DNA from: Psychrobium sp. MM17-31
GTDB lineage: Bacteria > Pseudomonadota > Gammaproteobacteria > Enterobacterales > Psychrobiaceae
Assembly (NCBI RefSeq): GCF_022347785.1
Contig: NZ_JAKRGA010000001.1
Coordinates: 806,001 to 870,000, forward strand
Length of the DNA: 64,000 nt
Direction of reading: 5' to 3'
The position numbers and the translations under genes are program-made. The stretch's first letter is position 1. Every line of letters starts with the position of its first letter. The notes beneath the pieces are model-generated. The model worked only from the letters and a program-made list of their open reading frames with translations. It did not search any database and was not told the origin of the DNA. Positions 36,539 through 45,380 of this stretch are shown here, one piece after another.

Positions 36539-37807
36539 ATGATTAACGGAACAGACGGACAAGACGAAGTAATCACTTCACCAAGTAAAGCGAAACAGTG
36601 GAAGAAAATCGCCATCGGCGCAGTATTAGTGTGTGGCCTAAGCTGGCTTAGTGCGCCGACATTGAGCCAGTGGTTTGGTGGTGTCGTCAGTGTTAGTGCA
36701 CAAGAAGTGACCTTATCTAAAGTTTTCCGCGGCACCTTAGTTCGAGACATCGCAGTTAACGGTAAACTAGTGGCAGCTAACGCACCAACCTTATACAGCT
36801 CTGAAGCAGGTCAAGTAACCCTCATTGCAAAACCAGGTGACGTGGTGGCAAAGGGCGATATCGTTGCCACCATTCACAGCCCAGAATTAGAAGCATCGAT
36901 TAAACAAGCCATTGCTAAATTAGAGCAGTTAAAAATTGATGCCAGCCGCGGCGCACTGCGCGACAGTGAAGCGCAGCTAGATTTAGAGCGCAGTTTAGAT
37001 ACCGCCAAGGTGCGTTTAAATGCCAGCAAACGTGAATTGGCCCGCGCTGAAATTTCATTCGACAAACAAGTAATCAGTCAACTTGATTTAGTCACCAAGC
37101 GCGATGCCAAGGTGGAAAACGAATTGCTGTACAAACACGCCGAAAAGCGCGTGGAGTTGGCGAAAAAGCGCCTTGCTTTTGAAAATCAAAACCGAGAGTT
37201 CTCGGTAAAGAGTCAGCAACTTATCGTTGATGAATTACAGCGCCGTCTAGAGCTACTTAACGTGCGTGCACCAGTTGCGGGTGTGGTTGGTAACTGGTTA
37301 GTGCAAAAGAAAGAGCGCGTCGCTGATACTCAAGCCATTATGACTATTGTTGATTTAAGCCATTACGAAGCCGAGCTTAACGTGCCTGAATTTTACGCCG
37401 ACGATTTAGGTTTAGGGTTGGATGTACAAATGACTATCGCCGGAAAATCACTAATAGGCAAGGTGATTTCTGTATCGCCTGAAGTTAAAAATAGCCAAGT
37501 TATGGTACGCGTTTCAGTAAGCCCGAGCGATGAAATCAAACTTCGCCAGAATCAACGCCTTAACGCGCGCATCGAGTTCGAAAAGAAAGACAATGTGTTG
37601 ATGGTTAAACGCGGTGGCTTCTTATCTAGTAACGGCGGTCGCTCTGTATACGTAGTTAGCGAAAACCTCGCTGCTAAAACGCCAATCAGCTTAGGATCGC
37701 AAAGCGTCGAATACATCGAGGTGCTATCTGGACTCACAGAAGGCGATAGCGTTATCACTTCATCAACTGCCGATTTCGATCAACACCCAACAATTGCACT
37801 GAACTAA
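36539..37807 (+). CDS. HlyD/MacA-like periplasmic adaptor of an ABC exporter
   Basis: This is a 422-residue membrane-fusion protein with one N-terminal helix (about 22-42) and a periplasmic body. SEAGQVTLIAKPGDVVAKGD is the first lipoyl half. A long coiled coil runs about 120-235, and NVRAPVAGVVGNWLVQKKER is the second lipoyl half. The barrel and membrane-proximal domains follow. It should link the ABC transporter encoded downstream to an outer-membrane channel such as TolC. It is the first gene after the sigma-54 promoter. No outer-membrane component is encoded here. Confidence 0.9.
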   Translation: MINGTDGQDEVITSPSKAKQWKKIAIGAVLVCGLSWLSAPTLSQWFGGVVSVSAQEVTLSKVFRGTLVRDIAVNGKLVAANAPTLYSSEAGQVTLIAKPGDVVAKGDIVATIHSPELEASIKQAIAKLEQLKIDASRGALRDSEAQLDLERSLDTAKVRLNASKRELARAEISFDKQVISQLDLVTKRDAKVENELLYKHAEKRVELAKKRLAFENQNREFSVKSQQLIVDELQRRLELLNVRAPVAGVVGNWLVQKKERVADTQAIMTIVDLSHYEAELNVPEFYADDLGLGLDVQMTIAGKSLIGKVISVSPEVKNSQVMVRVSVSPSDEIKLRQNQRLNARIEFEKKDNVLMVKRGGFLSSNGGRSVYVVSENLAAKTPISLGSQSVEYIEVLSGLTEGDSVITSSTADFDQHPTIALN

Positions 37808-37852
37808 ATAGATTAATCATTAAAAAATTAAAAAGAATAAAGGATTTTTACC

Positions 37853-38560
37853 ATGCTTAACATGAACAACATTAGCCGAATTTACCGCTCAGACACTATT
37901 CAAACTCACGCATTACGCGATTTTAGTTTACAAGTTAACGAAGGTGAATTTGTTGCCGTTACCGGACCGTCAGGTTCGGGTAAATCGACTTTCCTCAATG
38001 TCGCTGGGCTGTTAGATGGCTTTGACCAAGGCAGTTACGAATTAGACGGTGTTAATATTCAAGGATTAAACGACGATGAACTATCACGCCTACGCAATGA
38101 AAAAATTGGCTTTATTTTCCAAAACTATAATCTCATTCCCGACTTTAACCTTTTTGACAATATTGATATGCCACTACGCTATCGCGGCTTTAATGCTGCC
38201 GAGCGCAAGCGCCGTATTACTAATGCATTAGAGCAAGTAGGTCTTGCAAGTCGTGCCGATTACCTGCCAAGTCAACTATCAGGTGGTCAACAGCAACGTG
38301 TCGCTATTGCTCGCGCCCTCGCTGGCGAGCCAAAAATCTTACTCGCCGATGAGCCAACAGGTAACCTCGACTCACTGATGGCACGTCAAGTGATGGAGCT
38401 TTTACACACCTTAAATGAACAAGGTAGCACCATCATTATGGTTACTCATGATCCAGAGCAAGCGCGCAGTGTAGGACGCAACGTACAAGTGATCGACGGC
38501 CAAATTACCGATCACAGTGTCTATGCACCAACCAACGCGCCAATCGAAGTAAACGCTTAG
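37853..38560 (+). CDS. ABC transporter ATPase, MacB/LolD-like
   Basis: This is a 235-residue ATPase. Walker A is GPSGSGKST (38-46), the signature is LSGGQQQR, and Walker B is ILLADEPTGNLD. The order and spacing match the MacB/LolD/FtsE group. It powers the two separate permeases encoded next. In E. coli MacB the ATPase and permease are fused; here they are separate genes. AAAGGA lies upstream of the ATG. Confidence 0.94.
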   Translation: MLNMNNISRIYRSDTIQTHALRDFSLQVNEGEFVAVTGPSGSGKSTFLNVAGLLDGFDQGSYELDGVNIQGLNDDELSRLRNEKIGFIFQNYNLIPDFNLFDNIDMPLRYRGFNAAERKRRITNALEQVGLASRADYLPSQLSGGQQQRVAIARALAGEPKILLADEPTGNLDSLMARQVMELLHTLNEQGSTIIMVTHDPEQARSVGRNVQVIDGQITDHSVYAPTNAPIEVNA

Positions 38561-38569
38561 GAGCTCATC

Positions 38570-39859
38570 ATGGAAATGTTTCAGTATTACCTCAAACTGA
38601 GTATGCGTAATCTCAAGCGCAACCGTCTATTTTTCATCTTGATGATTTCAACACTGGCTTTGGGTGTCGGCGTATTTTTAGCAAACATAGCCATTATCAA
38701 ATCGATGTCTAATGATCCTATCCCTCACAAGAGCGATCGCATCTTTAACCTATCGTTAAACATCTGGCCTAATGAAAACCCAAGTGCTCGTATTCGTGAA
38801 ACCATGCGTTATGACGATGCCATGCATATCTTAAAAAATGATATTGCAACCAATACCCTAGTGCACTATCAATCTAAGGTTTACATGCGCGATATCGATT
38901 CGAAAAGCCTCACCCGTTACGGCGCTGTTGTTCGTGCGACAACACCAGGTTTCTTCCCACTCACCGAAGCGCCCTTTGCTCACGGCGGCGTCTGGCAAGA
39001 TGATCACGCCAAGCAAATCGTGCTAAGTCATCACATGAACGAGCAAATCTTTGGCGGCGGTAACAATGTCGGTAAAGCGGTAGAAATTGACGGAAAGCCA
39101 TTCGAAGTTGTTGGTATTTTAAAGCCTTGGAACGTAAAGCCACTGTACTATCACGCCACAACACGTCAAGCGTTCGGCCTTGTTGATGACATCTTTGCGC
39201 CTATCGAAACGGCAATGGATAGCGAGTGGGCAATCCATGTACAGAGCTCAGCGACTGAACGAATCGATTCTGTGTCAGATAATCGCGGTAAAAATGGTTT
39301 CTTTATTCAAGCCTTTGTTCAATTAGACACACCAGAACAAAAACGCGCGATGCAGGAATATATCGACAATTATTCACAGCACCGTAAAGCCCAAGGTGAC
39401 TTCCTGCGCGACAACGACAATCGTTTGTTAGACGTCAATCAATGGCTAGATCATCAAGGTGTGGTCGATGAGCGTATGTATGCCTTTGCGATTGCCACAT
39501 CGCTGTTCTTAGCCGTGTGTATTTTCAATGCCAGCAGCCTGTTATTAGCGCGCTATCACAGCGGCCGTTTTGAAACCGGATTACGCCGCGCTATTGGCGC
39601 ACGCATCAAAGATGTGTTCTATCAAGGGCTCGTCGAAAGTCTATTAATCGGGCTGTGTTGCGCTGTTGTCGCACTGGTATTTGGCTGGGTATTCCTGCAA
39701 CTTTCGACGACATTATTCCCTCGCCTTGCACATACCAGTGATATCGATGCACAGCTCATTGTCTTTGGCATAGTCATTGCGCTTATCACTTCATTTATCA
39801 GTATGGTTTACCCGCTTTACCGCTCGTGTCAAACCTCACTTTCTACTACATTAAAATAG
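38570..39859 (+). CDS. ABC transporter permease, FtsX/MacB-like (subunit 1)
   Basis: This 429-residue permease has a first helix at about 20-40, a large periplasmic MacB-PCD-like domain (about 45-300), and three C-terminal helices with the FtsX fold (TSLFLAVCIFNASSLLLARY, RRAIGARIKDVFYQGLVES). The RRAIGAR segment is the coupling motif typical of this family. It lies 9 bases after the ATPase gene and is followed by a second permease of similar design, so the transporter is probably a heterodimer. Confidence 0.9.
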   Translation: MEMFQYYLKLSMRNLKRNRLFFILMISTLALGVGVFLANIAIIKSMSNDPIPHKSDRIFNLSLNIWPNENPSARIRETMRYDDAMHILKNDIATNTLVHYQSKVYMRDIDSKSLTRYGAVVRATTPGFFPLTEAPFAHGGVWQDDHAKQIVLSHHMNEQIFGGGNNVGKAVEIDGKPFEVVGILKPWNVKPLYYHATTRQAFGLVDDIFAPIETAMDSEWAIHVQSSATERIDSVSDNRGKNGFFIQAFVQLDTPEQKRAMQEYIDNYSQHRKAQGDFLRDNDNRLLDVNQWLDHQGVVDERMYAFAIATSLFLAVCIFNASSLLLARYHSGRFETGLRRAIGARIKDVFYQGLVESLLIGLCCAVVALVFGWVFLQLSTTLFPRLAHTSDIDAQLIVFGIVIALITSFISMVYPLYRSCQTSLSTTLK

Positions 39860-39868
39860 GGCCTAGTC

Positions 39869-41110
39869 ATGAATATCAAAGCATTATTAAAAGCGCTGCG
39901 CCTACGCAAGTTTGCCACCGGACTTTTGCTATTACAACTGAGCTTAACCATAGGTTTAATGGTCAACACCGTTATTCTTACTATGAGCACCGCCGAAAAG
40001 CTTAACGATCCCTTAGGTTTTGACGTAGAGCAGCTAATTACTGTTGAATTATTGCCAACCTCAGGCGCGTATCGCGATACCGATTACTTTCGCTCTATTA
40101 CCAAGCAAGATATTGCAAAAATTACGGCGATGGACGGCGTAATCAGTGCTTCTTATTACAACCAGATACCCATTCAACGCGGTGGTTGGAATGGCAATAT
40201 GCAGCCAGCAGACTTTCCTGAAGACAAAATACTGCCGCGAGAGCTGCAATACGTACCTCAGTTTTACACCAGTGAAATCGGCTTGGAAAACCTTGGGGTA
40301 GAAATCATCGAAGGTCGTGGTTTAACACCTGCCGATGACATTACCGAGGCGTTCTACACACCCGGTGGTCGCGATAATCTAGAGCAAAATATCGTTCTAA
40401 CAGAATCGCTTGCTAAAGCAGTATTTCCTAATAAATCAGCCATTGGCGAGCTAACTAACAACGGTCGCGTTGTTGGTATTGCGAAAGATTTTTCAATCAA
40501 CCCAAGCAGTACTCTTGGAAAGCACCGCTACTTCGGCATGTTCGGTAACTTCATGTATTCACAAGCCGATTACGGCCAAAACTACATTGTGCGAGTTGAG
40601 CCAGGCAAGGTGGCTGAGGTTCGCGCCAAACTCAGTGATGTTATTTTAGGTGTCCAGCCAGAGCGCGATATCTTACGTGTGCGCAGCATGAGTGACCGCT
40701 TTGCTGCTTATTACAGCCAAGACTCAGGTCTAGCAAAGCTCTTTGCGATGTTGTCATTATTAATGGTCATCGTCACAGTGGTAAGTAGCTTTGCCCACGC
40801 TCATTTCCATGTGACACAGCAACGTAAATTTATCGGTATCCGCCGTGCATTAGGCGCTCGTAAGAAAGATATTATGCTGTATGTGTTCAGTGAAAACTGG
40901 TTACTCAATACAGGCGCAAGTTTGCTAGGAATTGCAACGATGATTGGGCTAAACATTGCACTCTCTAAGGTGATAACTATCGATAAACCCGATGCTTTAC
41001 TATATGCTTTAGCGGTGTTTGTTATCTTTATTGCTGGCACACTAGCCACTTGGCTCCCAGCGTATAAAACCACAAAGATATCGCCCGTAATCGCGACGCG
41101 TACATTATAA
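39869..41110 (+). CDS. ABC transporter permease, FtsX/MacB-like (subunit 2)
   Basis: This is a 413-residue partner permease with the same plan: an N-terminal helix (about 16-38), a periplasmic domain, and three C-terminal helices with RRALGARKKDIMLYVFSEN as coupling motif. It differs clearly in sequence from subunit 1. A hairpin with T-rich tail lies just after its stop, so transcription of the regulators downstream may be attenuated. Confidence 0.9.
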   Translation: MNIKALLKALRLRKFATGLLLLQLSLTIGLMVNTVILTMSTAEKLNDPLGFDVEQLITVELLPTSGAYRDTDYFRSITKQDIAKITAMDGVISASYYNQIPIQRGGWNGNMQPADFPEDKILPRELQYVPQFYTSEIGLENLGVEIIEGRGLTPADDITEAFYTPGGRDNLEQNIVLTESLAKAVFPNKSAIGELTNNGRVVGIAKDFSINPSSTLGKHRYFGMFGNFMYSQADYGQNYIVRVEPGKVAEVRAKLSDVILGVQPERDILRVRSMSDRFAAYYSQDSGLAKLFAMLSLLMVIVTVVSSFAHAHFHVTQQRKFIGIRRALGARKKDIMLYVFSENWLLNTGASLLGIATMIGLNIALSKVITIDKPDALLYALAVFVIFIAGTLATWLPAYKTTKISPVIATRTL

Positions 41111-41123
41111 AAACAATAACAAC

Positions 41124-41151
41124 GCCGCCATAATAATTGGCGGCTTTATTT
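41124..41151 (+). terminator. Hairpin with T-rich tail between permease and regulator genes
   Basis: GCCGCCA (41124-41130) pairs with TGGCGGC (41138-41144) and is followed by TTTATTT. It lies 13 bases after the permease stop and 16 bases before the response regulator start. The T tract is interrupted, so partial readthrough is plausible. Confidence 0.65.
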
Positions 41152-41166
41152 CAATTAGGACACACC

Positions 41167-42474
41167 ATGAAGCGGATTCTAGTGGTTGATGACAACCCTG
41201 ATATTTTAGACGCACTGGATCTACTATTAAGCTTGCACAACTATCAAGTCACTGCAGTCTCCTCAGTGAAGGACGCATTACTCGCACTGCAAAATCAGCG
41301 CATCGATCTCATTATCCAAGACATGAACTTTAGCCAAGGAACGACGTCTGGCGCCGAAGGAAAATCACTGTTTTATCAATTTAAAGAACAATCACCACAA
41401 ACTCCCATTATCGTGATCACGGCATGGAGTCAGCTTGAAACTGCTATCGAACTGGTTAAATCAGGTGCAGCTGATTACCTACCAAAGCCTTGGGACGATG
41501 CCAAGTTATTGCAAACCATTGAAGAGCACCTTACCGAGGCTAACCAACCTGCTCCAAATGAATCAAAAGCGGGCGCGGAAAATAGCGAATTCATCGTTCA
41601 TAGCGCGCCAATGAAGCAACTAGTTGCGATGGCAACTCGAGTGGCAAACAGCGATATTAGCGTATTAATTACCGGTGCCAACGGCAGTGGTAAAGAGCGT
41701 ATTGCCGATCATATCCACCAGCAATCCCCCCGCAAAGAGGCGCCATTTATAAAAGTAAATATGGGGGCTCTGGCGAGTGAGCTAATGGAAGCCGAACTCT
41801 TTGGCGCAGAAAAAGGCGCCTACACAGGCGCAACAACCCAACGCCAAGGTCGATTCGAAGCCGCTAACGGCGGCACTTTATTTTTAGATGAAATTGGTAA
41901 CCTGCCACTAGCAGGACAAATGAAACTGCTGCGGGTATTACAAACTGGCCAGTTTGAACGCGTCGGTTCAAGTGAAACTATCACTGTCGACGTGCGGGTT
42001 ATCAGTGCGACAAACGCCGACTTAAAGCAAGCGATTAACGACGGAACCTTTCGAGAAGACCTTTATTATCGTCTCAACGTCGTTGAACTAAACCTACCGC
42101 CGCTACGGGATCGCATCGATGACATTTTGCCATTAACCCAACATTTTATTGGCAATGAGTACACCTTAAGTGAGCAAGCTAAAACGGCGTTGTTGCAACA
42201 ATCATGGCCGGGCAATGTTCGAGAATTAGAGAATCACTGTAAGCGAGCCCTAGTCATGTGCAGCGATAATCTATTATTACCTGAGCACTTTATGTTATCT
42301 CCACAAATAAATTCAGCTAAGCTGCCAACTTTGGACGACGATAAAACGGTATTACAACAAACCTTAGACAAGCACAACTGGGTGATAGCGCGCGCAGCCA
42401 GCGAATTAGGCATTAGTCGCCAAGCATTGTATCGCCGCATCGAAAAGCACCAACTTAGTCAACCAGAGGCCTAA
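41167..42474 (+). CDS. Sigma-54-dependent response regulator (NtrC family)
   Basis: This is a 435-residue activator. The receiver domain (1-120) has DD at 8-9, phospho-acceptor Asp52 and Lys in YLPKPWD. The AAA+ domain has Walker A GANGSGKE (170-177), the sigma-54 contact loop GAYTGA (217-222, Tyr for Phe) and GGTLFLDEIGN as Walker B. A Fis-type helix-turn-helix (ASELGISRQALYRRIEKH) ends it. ATG 41167 with AGGA was chosen over the upstream start at 41137, which lies within the hairpin. It should act with the kinase encoded next and bind the CGGACAC boxes upstream of the exporter operon. Confidence 0.94.
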   Translation: MKRILVVDDNPDILDALDLLLSLHNYQVTAVSSVKDALLALQNQRIDLIIQDMNFSQGTTSGAEGKSLFYQFKEQSPQTPIIVITAWSQLETAIELVKSGAADYLPKPWDDAKLLQTIEEHLTEANQPAPNESKAGAENSEFIVHSAPMKQLVAMATRVANSDISVLITGANGSGKERIADHIHQQSPRKEAPFIKVNMGALASELMEAELFGAEKGAYTGATTQRQGRFEAANGGTLFLDEIGNLPLAGQMKLLRVLQTGQFERVGSSETITVDVRVISATNADLKQAINDGTFREDLYYRLNVVELNLPPLRDRIDDILPLTQHFIGNEYTLSEQAKTALLQQSWPGNVRELENHCKRALVMCSDNLLLPEHFMLSPQINSAKLPTLDDDKTVLQQTLDKHNWVIARAASELGISRQALYRRIEKHQLSQPEA

Positions 42475-43755
42475 ATGCGTTTAATCTTTTTTCTAGGCTT
42501 ATTGCATTGCAGCGTGCTAGCGCTAGCCTACTTTACGGCGGCGCAATACCCTATTCTCAATGGCATAACCGTTGTTAGCGCCCTACTAGCAACCTTTGCG
42601 CTTTTAAAGAATTACTACAAACGCCACCTCACTATTCTGCGCAGCCTCGATCACGGCCTGCAAAGCCTGCGCGATAACGATTTTTCTGTAAGTCTTAATC
42701 CGCAAAAAGAGAAAAGCTATAACCCGCTGATAGAATCCTTTAATCAAACGAGTGCTAATCTACGAGACGAGCGTCAACGCCTGTATCAACGTGAAATGAT
42801 GCTTGATAAAGTGCTCAACGCATCGCCAATGGTTACTATTTTGGTGGATCATCGCGACACCATTGTTTTCACGAATAACAGCGCGCAACAAGCCTTCGAA
42901 CTCGACGGTTCTATTGTTGGCCTCAATTGGACCAAACTCGTTTCTTCACTGGCGCCAGAGTTTCAACACGCCCTTAATCACCACGGAGAAACGATTTTTA
43001 CTCTCACGGACTCGCAAGGTGCGCAGCAGGCATGGCATGTCACATCATCTGATGTCACCATCCATTTAGCACATCATAAGCTGTTCTTACTCAAGAGCAT
43101 TACTCAAGAGCTGTCGAAACAAGAAGTGGCGACATGGAAAAAAGTAATCAGCGTTATCAGCCACGAGCTCAACAACTCAATAGCGCCCATTAGCTCGATG
43201 TGTCACAGCGGAGAATTGCTGGCGAAAAACCTAGATGAGCCACGCCTCAATCGCGTATTTAACACCATTAGCGGCCGCGTTAATCATCTCAATGATTTTA
43301 TTAAAGGCTATGCAACGCTTACTAAAGTTAAATTACCTAACAAACAGCCAATTGATTGGCCTGTCCTTATTGATGAATTACAAACACTCTATCCGTTTGA
43401 AAAATTAACTGATGTTACGCAGGAAGATTATCGCGGTGATATAGCCCAACTAGAGCAAGTGCTCATCAATGTATTAAAAAATGCCCATGAAGCGGATGAA
43501 AGCGGAAAAATCACCCTCTCTTTTGCAGTTAAAGATAAGGCTATCGAGTTAACAGTCAACGATAATGGCGCTGGCATGTCACCTGAGGTGATTCAAAATG
43601 CCTTGTTGCCATTTTATTCCACTAAGCATTCAGGGACGGGATTAGGATTGGCATTGTGCCGCGAGATAGTTGAAGCACACGACGGTAAACTGTTATTCAA
43701 TAACCGTGATCAAGGTGGCCTTAGTGTATTAATTATCCTGCCGCTCATTGACTGA
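42475..43755 (+). CDS. Sensor histidine kinase
   Basis: This 426-residue kinase has two N-terminal helices with almost no periplasmic loop (about 1-20 and 28-46), so it probably senses a signal in or near the membrane. A PAS-like segment (about 115-200) follows. The dimerisation helix has ISHELNNSIAP with His230. The catalytic domain has NVLKNAHEA (N box), DNGAGMS (G1) and GTGLGLAL (G2). The ATG directly follows the stop of the response regulator, so the pair is coupled. Confidence 0.93.
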   Translation: MRLIFFLGLLHCSVLALAYFTAAQYPILNGITVVSALLATFALLKNYYKRHLTILRSLDHGLQSLRDNDFSVSLNPQKEKSYNPLIESFNQTSANLRDERQRLYQREMMLDKVLNASPMVTILVDHRDTIVFTNNSAQQAFELDGSIVGLNWTKLVSSLAPEFQHALNHHGETIFTLTDSQGAQQAWHVTSSDVTIHLAHHKLFLLKSITQELSKQEVATWKKVISVISHELNNSIAPISSMCHSGELLAKNLDEPRLNRVFNTISGRVNHLNDFIKGYATLTKVKLPNKQPIDWPVLIDELQTLYPFEKLTDVTQEDYRGDIAQLEQVLINVLKNAHEADESGKITLSFAVKDKAIELTVNDNGAGMSPEVIQNALLPFYSTKHSGTGLGLALCREIVEAHDGKLLFNNRDQGGLSVLIILPLID

Positions 43756-43803
43756 GAATACTTTTCAATTACAATATGTACTATCTCAATAGGGTATATT
43801 GTC

Positions 43804-44163
43804 ATGAGCGATAAGAAATCTTTAAAAACGTTAAAAAAGCAGGTTAAAAAGCAAGAAAAAGCCTTTAACAAAGCTTTGCAACAAGCGTTAAAGAAGCGTC
43901 TTAAAGCCAGTGATAGTAAGCAACTATCTGTTGAAGAACTCTCAAATAAAGCGATTAACGAATTAGCAAGCAATCTCGCCGAACAACTAATCGCAGCTTC
44001 GCCGCAGCAAGATAATAAAGTCAGCCAACTGAAAATAAAACCAAGCGGCATGAGCTTTGCCCTCACACCACATAAATCATCGCCATGCAAAGGCTGCCCA
44101 GCGAAACAAGGCGGATTATGTGCCTGTGCTATCAAATCAGCCAAGAAAAAGAAAACTGGATAG
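43804..44163 (+). CDS. Small basic protein with a Cys cluster, unknown
   Basis: This 119-residue protein is very Lys-rich at its N-terminus (LKTLKKQVKKQEKAFNKALQ, likely a helix). It ends with a Cys cluster, CKGCPAKQGGLCACAIK, which has four cysteines that could hold zinc or an iron-sulfur centre. A GGGT ribosome-like site lies before the ATG. The opposite-strand frame at 43710-44144 is longer but overlaps the kinase gene and has no recognisable features. The family was not recognised. Confidence 0.65.
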   Translation: MSDKKSLKTLKKQVKKQEKAFNKALQQALKKRLKASDSKQLSVEELSNKAINELASNLAEQLIAASPQQDNKVSQLKIKPSGMSFALTPHKSSPCKGCPAKQGGLCACAIKSAKKKKTG

Positions 44164-44239
44164 CGTCTAAGCGCTAATTAAGTTGTAATTAAGCTAACCA
44201 CGCCATACTCACACACGCCTTAGCAATTAGGAGCTATGT

Positions 44240-44806
44240 ATGGTTAAAAGTTTGGTTAAAAATTCGCTGACAATAATTGCCCTTGTGACTATGTTGTACT
44301 CGATAACAAGTCATAGTCATGCGCTAGCTGCATTAAGCAGTGAACAATCACCAAAGATACTAACAAAGAGCCATCGATTTACCGACAGTCTCACCCTCAA
44401 TAATAATTCCGGCATTAGCCTGAATCTGCTATCGCCTCAAGATATGCAGCGTTTGACGATGGCCTGCGAAAGTGAATTGATTGATTCGCGAAGCTGCGCT
44501 GTCCAACGCAGTGACAATGACAGAGACAACCTGATTAAAGATATCTCAAGCCACCATAGCATCGGCTTTTTCATTAATTCTGATGACATCATTTTCGCCA
44601 AAATCATTGATCTAACGTCCACTAATGATCAGGCTTATGAAAAAAGCGTGGTGTACGATTTTGGCTTGGGATATAACTACTATTTCAATGAAGCGAACGC
44701 CTCTGGCTTTAACTTTGGCGCGCATTTTTACCGCTTTACCGACAAGCGTTACAATGCTCACAAAGATACTTCAGGTATTCATCTAGAGTTGGGCTATCGA
44801 TTCTAG
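44240..44806 (+). CDS. Hypothetical exported protein, possible small outer-membrane barrel
   Basis: This is a 188-residue protein with a signal peptide (LTIIALVTMLYSITSHSHAL, cut near residue 30). The C-terminus alternates polar and aromatic residues (FGLGYNYYFNEANASGFNFG, later HLELGYRF) and ends in Phe, as outer-membrane barrels do. It holds two Cys residues near the centre (CESELIDSRSC). AGGAG precedes the start. No family was recognised. Confidence 0.65.
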   Translation: MVKSLVKNSLTIIALVTMLYSITSHSHALAALSSEQSPKILTKSHRFTDSLTLNNNSGISLNLLSPQDMQRLTMACESELIDSRSCAVQRSDNDRDNLIKDISSHHSIGFFINSDDIIFAKIIDLTSTNDQAYEKSVVYDFGLGYNYYFNEANASGFNFGAHFYRFTDKRYNAHKDTSGIHLELGYRF

Positions 44807-44858
44807 TTGGACTATACTAGCCGGCCTTGCTAACTGCTTTAATTGTTTATTTTAACTA

Positions 44859-45380
44859 ATGCGCCTACTTAACAACGCTGTTCACCTAAACGCAAACCCT
44901 CAGTCAGAATCATTATCCCATCGCCGTGCAACACGAGCTATTGTGCTCGATGGCGAAAACATTTTATTACTTTACACCGAGCGCTATCACGATTATTCAT
45001 TACCCGGTGGCGGACTAGATGATGGCGAAGATATGATAGAAGGATTGATTCGCGAGCTGCAAGAAGAAACTGGCGCCCGCGATATTACTAACATCGAGCC
45101 ATTTGGCTGCTACAGTGAATATCGCCCTTGGTACAAAGATGACAGCGATACCATTCACATGGAATCTTTTTGTTTCACCTGTGATATTCACAGTGAATTA
45201 GGTGATACGGCATTAGAAGAACACGAAGTGAACAATGGCATGCGTCCAGTGTGGATGAATATTTTCGATGCGATAAAACACAACGAATACACCATTGCCA
45301 ATAGCGACAAGCAAGGTTTATCAGTAATTAGAGAAACCTTCCTCCTCAAACTCATTGCCAAAGAGTTAATAACGGCCTAA
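44859..45380 (+). CDS. Nudix hydrolase
   Basis: This 173-residue enzyme has a complete Nudix box GGGLDDGEDMIEGLIRELQE followed by ETGA (pattern GX5EX7REUXEEXGU). Nudix proteins hydrolyse nucleoside diphosphates linked to another group; the substrate here is unknown. The last 15 bases overlap the 3' end of the convergent DadA-like gene. Confidence 0.92.
   Translation: MRLLNNAVHLNANPQSESLSHRRATRAIVLDGENILLLYTERYHDYSLPGGGLDDGEDMIEGLIRELQEETGARDITNIEPFGCYSEYRPWYKDDSDTIHMESFCFTCDIHSELGDTALEEHEVNNGMRPVWMNIFDAIKHNEYTIANSDKQGLSVIRETFLLKLIAKELITA

Noticed and set aside
43710-44144. Minus-strand frame of 144 codons opposite the Cys-cluster protein
   Set aside because: It overlaps the kinase gene and reads as a Leu/Ser/Phe-rich complement of Lys-rich codons. 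The plus-strand frame has a better start and a structured Cys motif.
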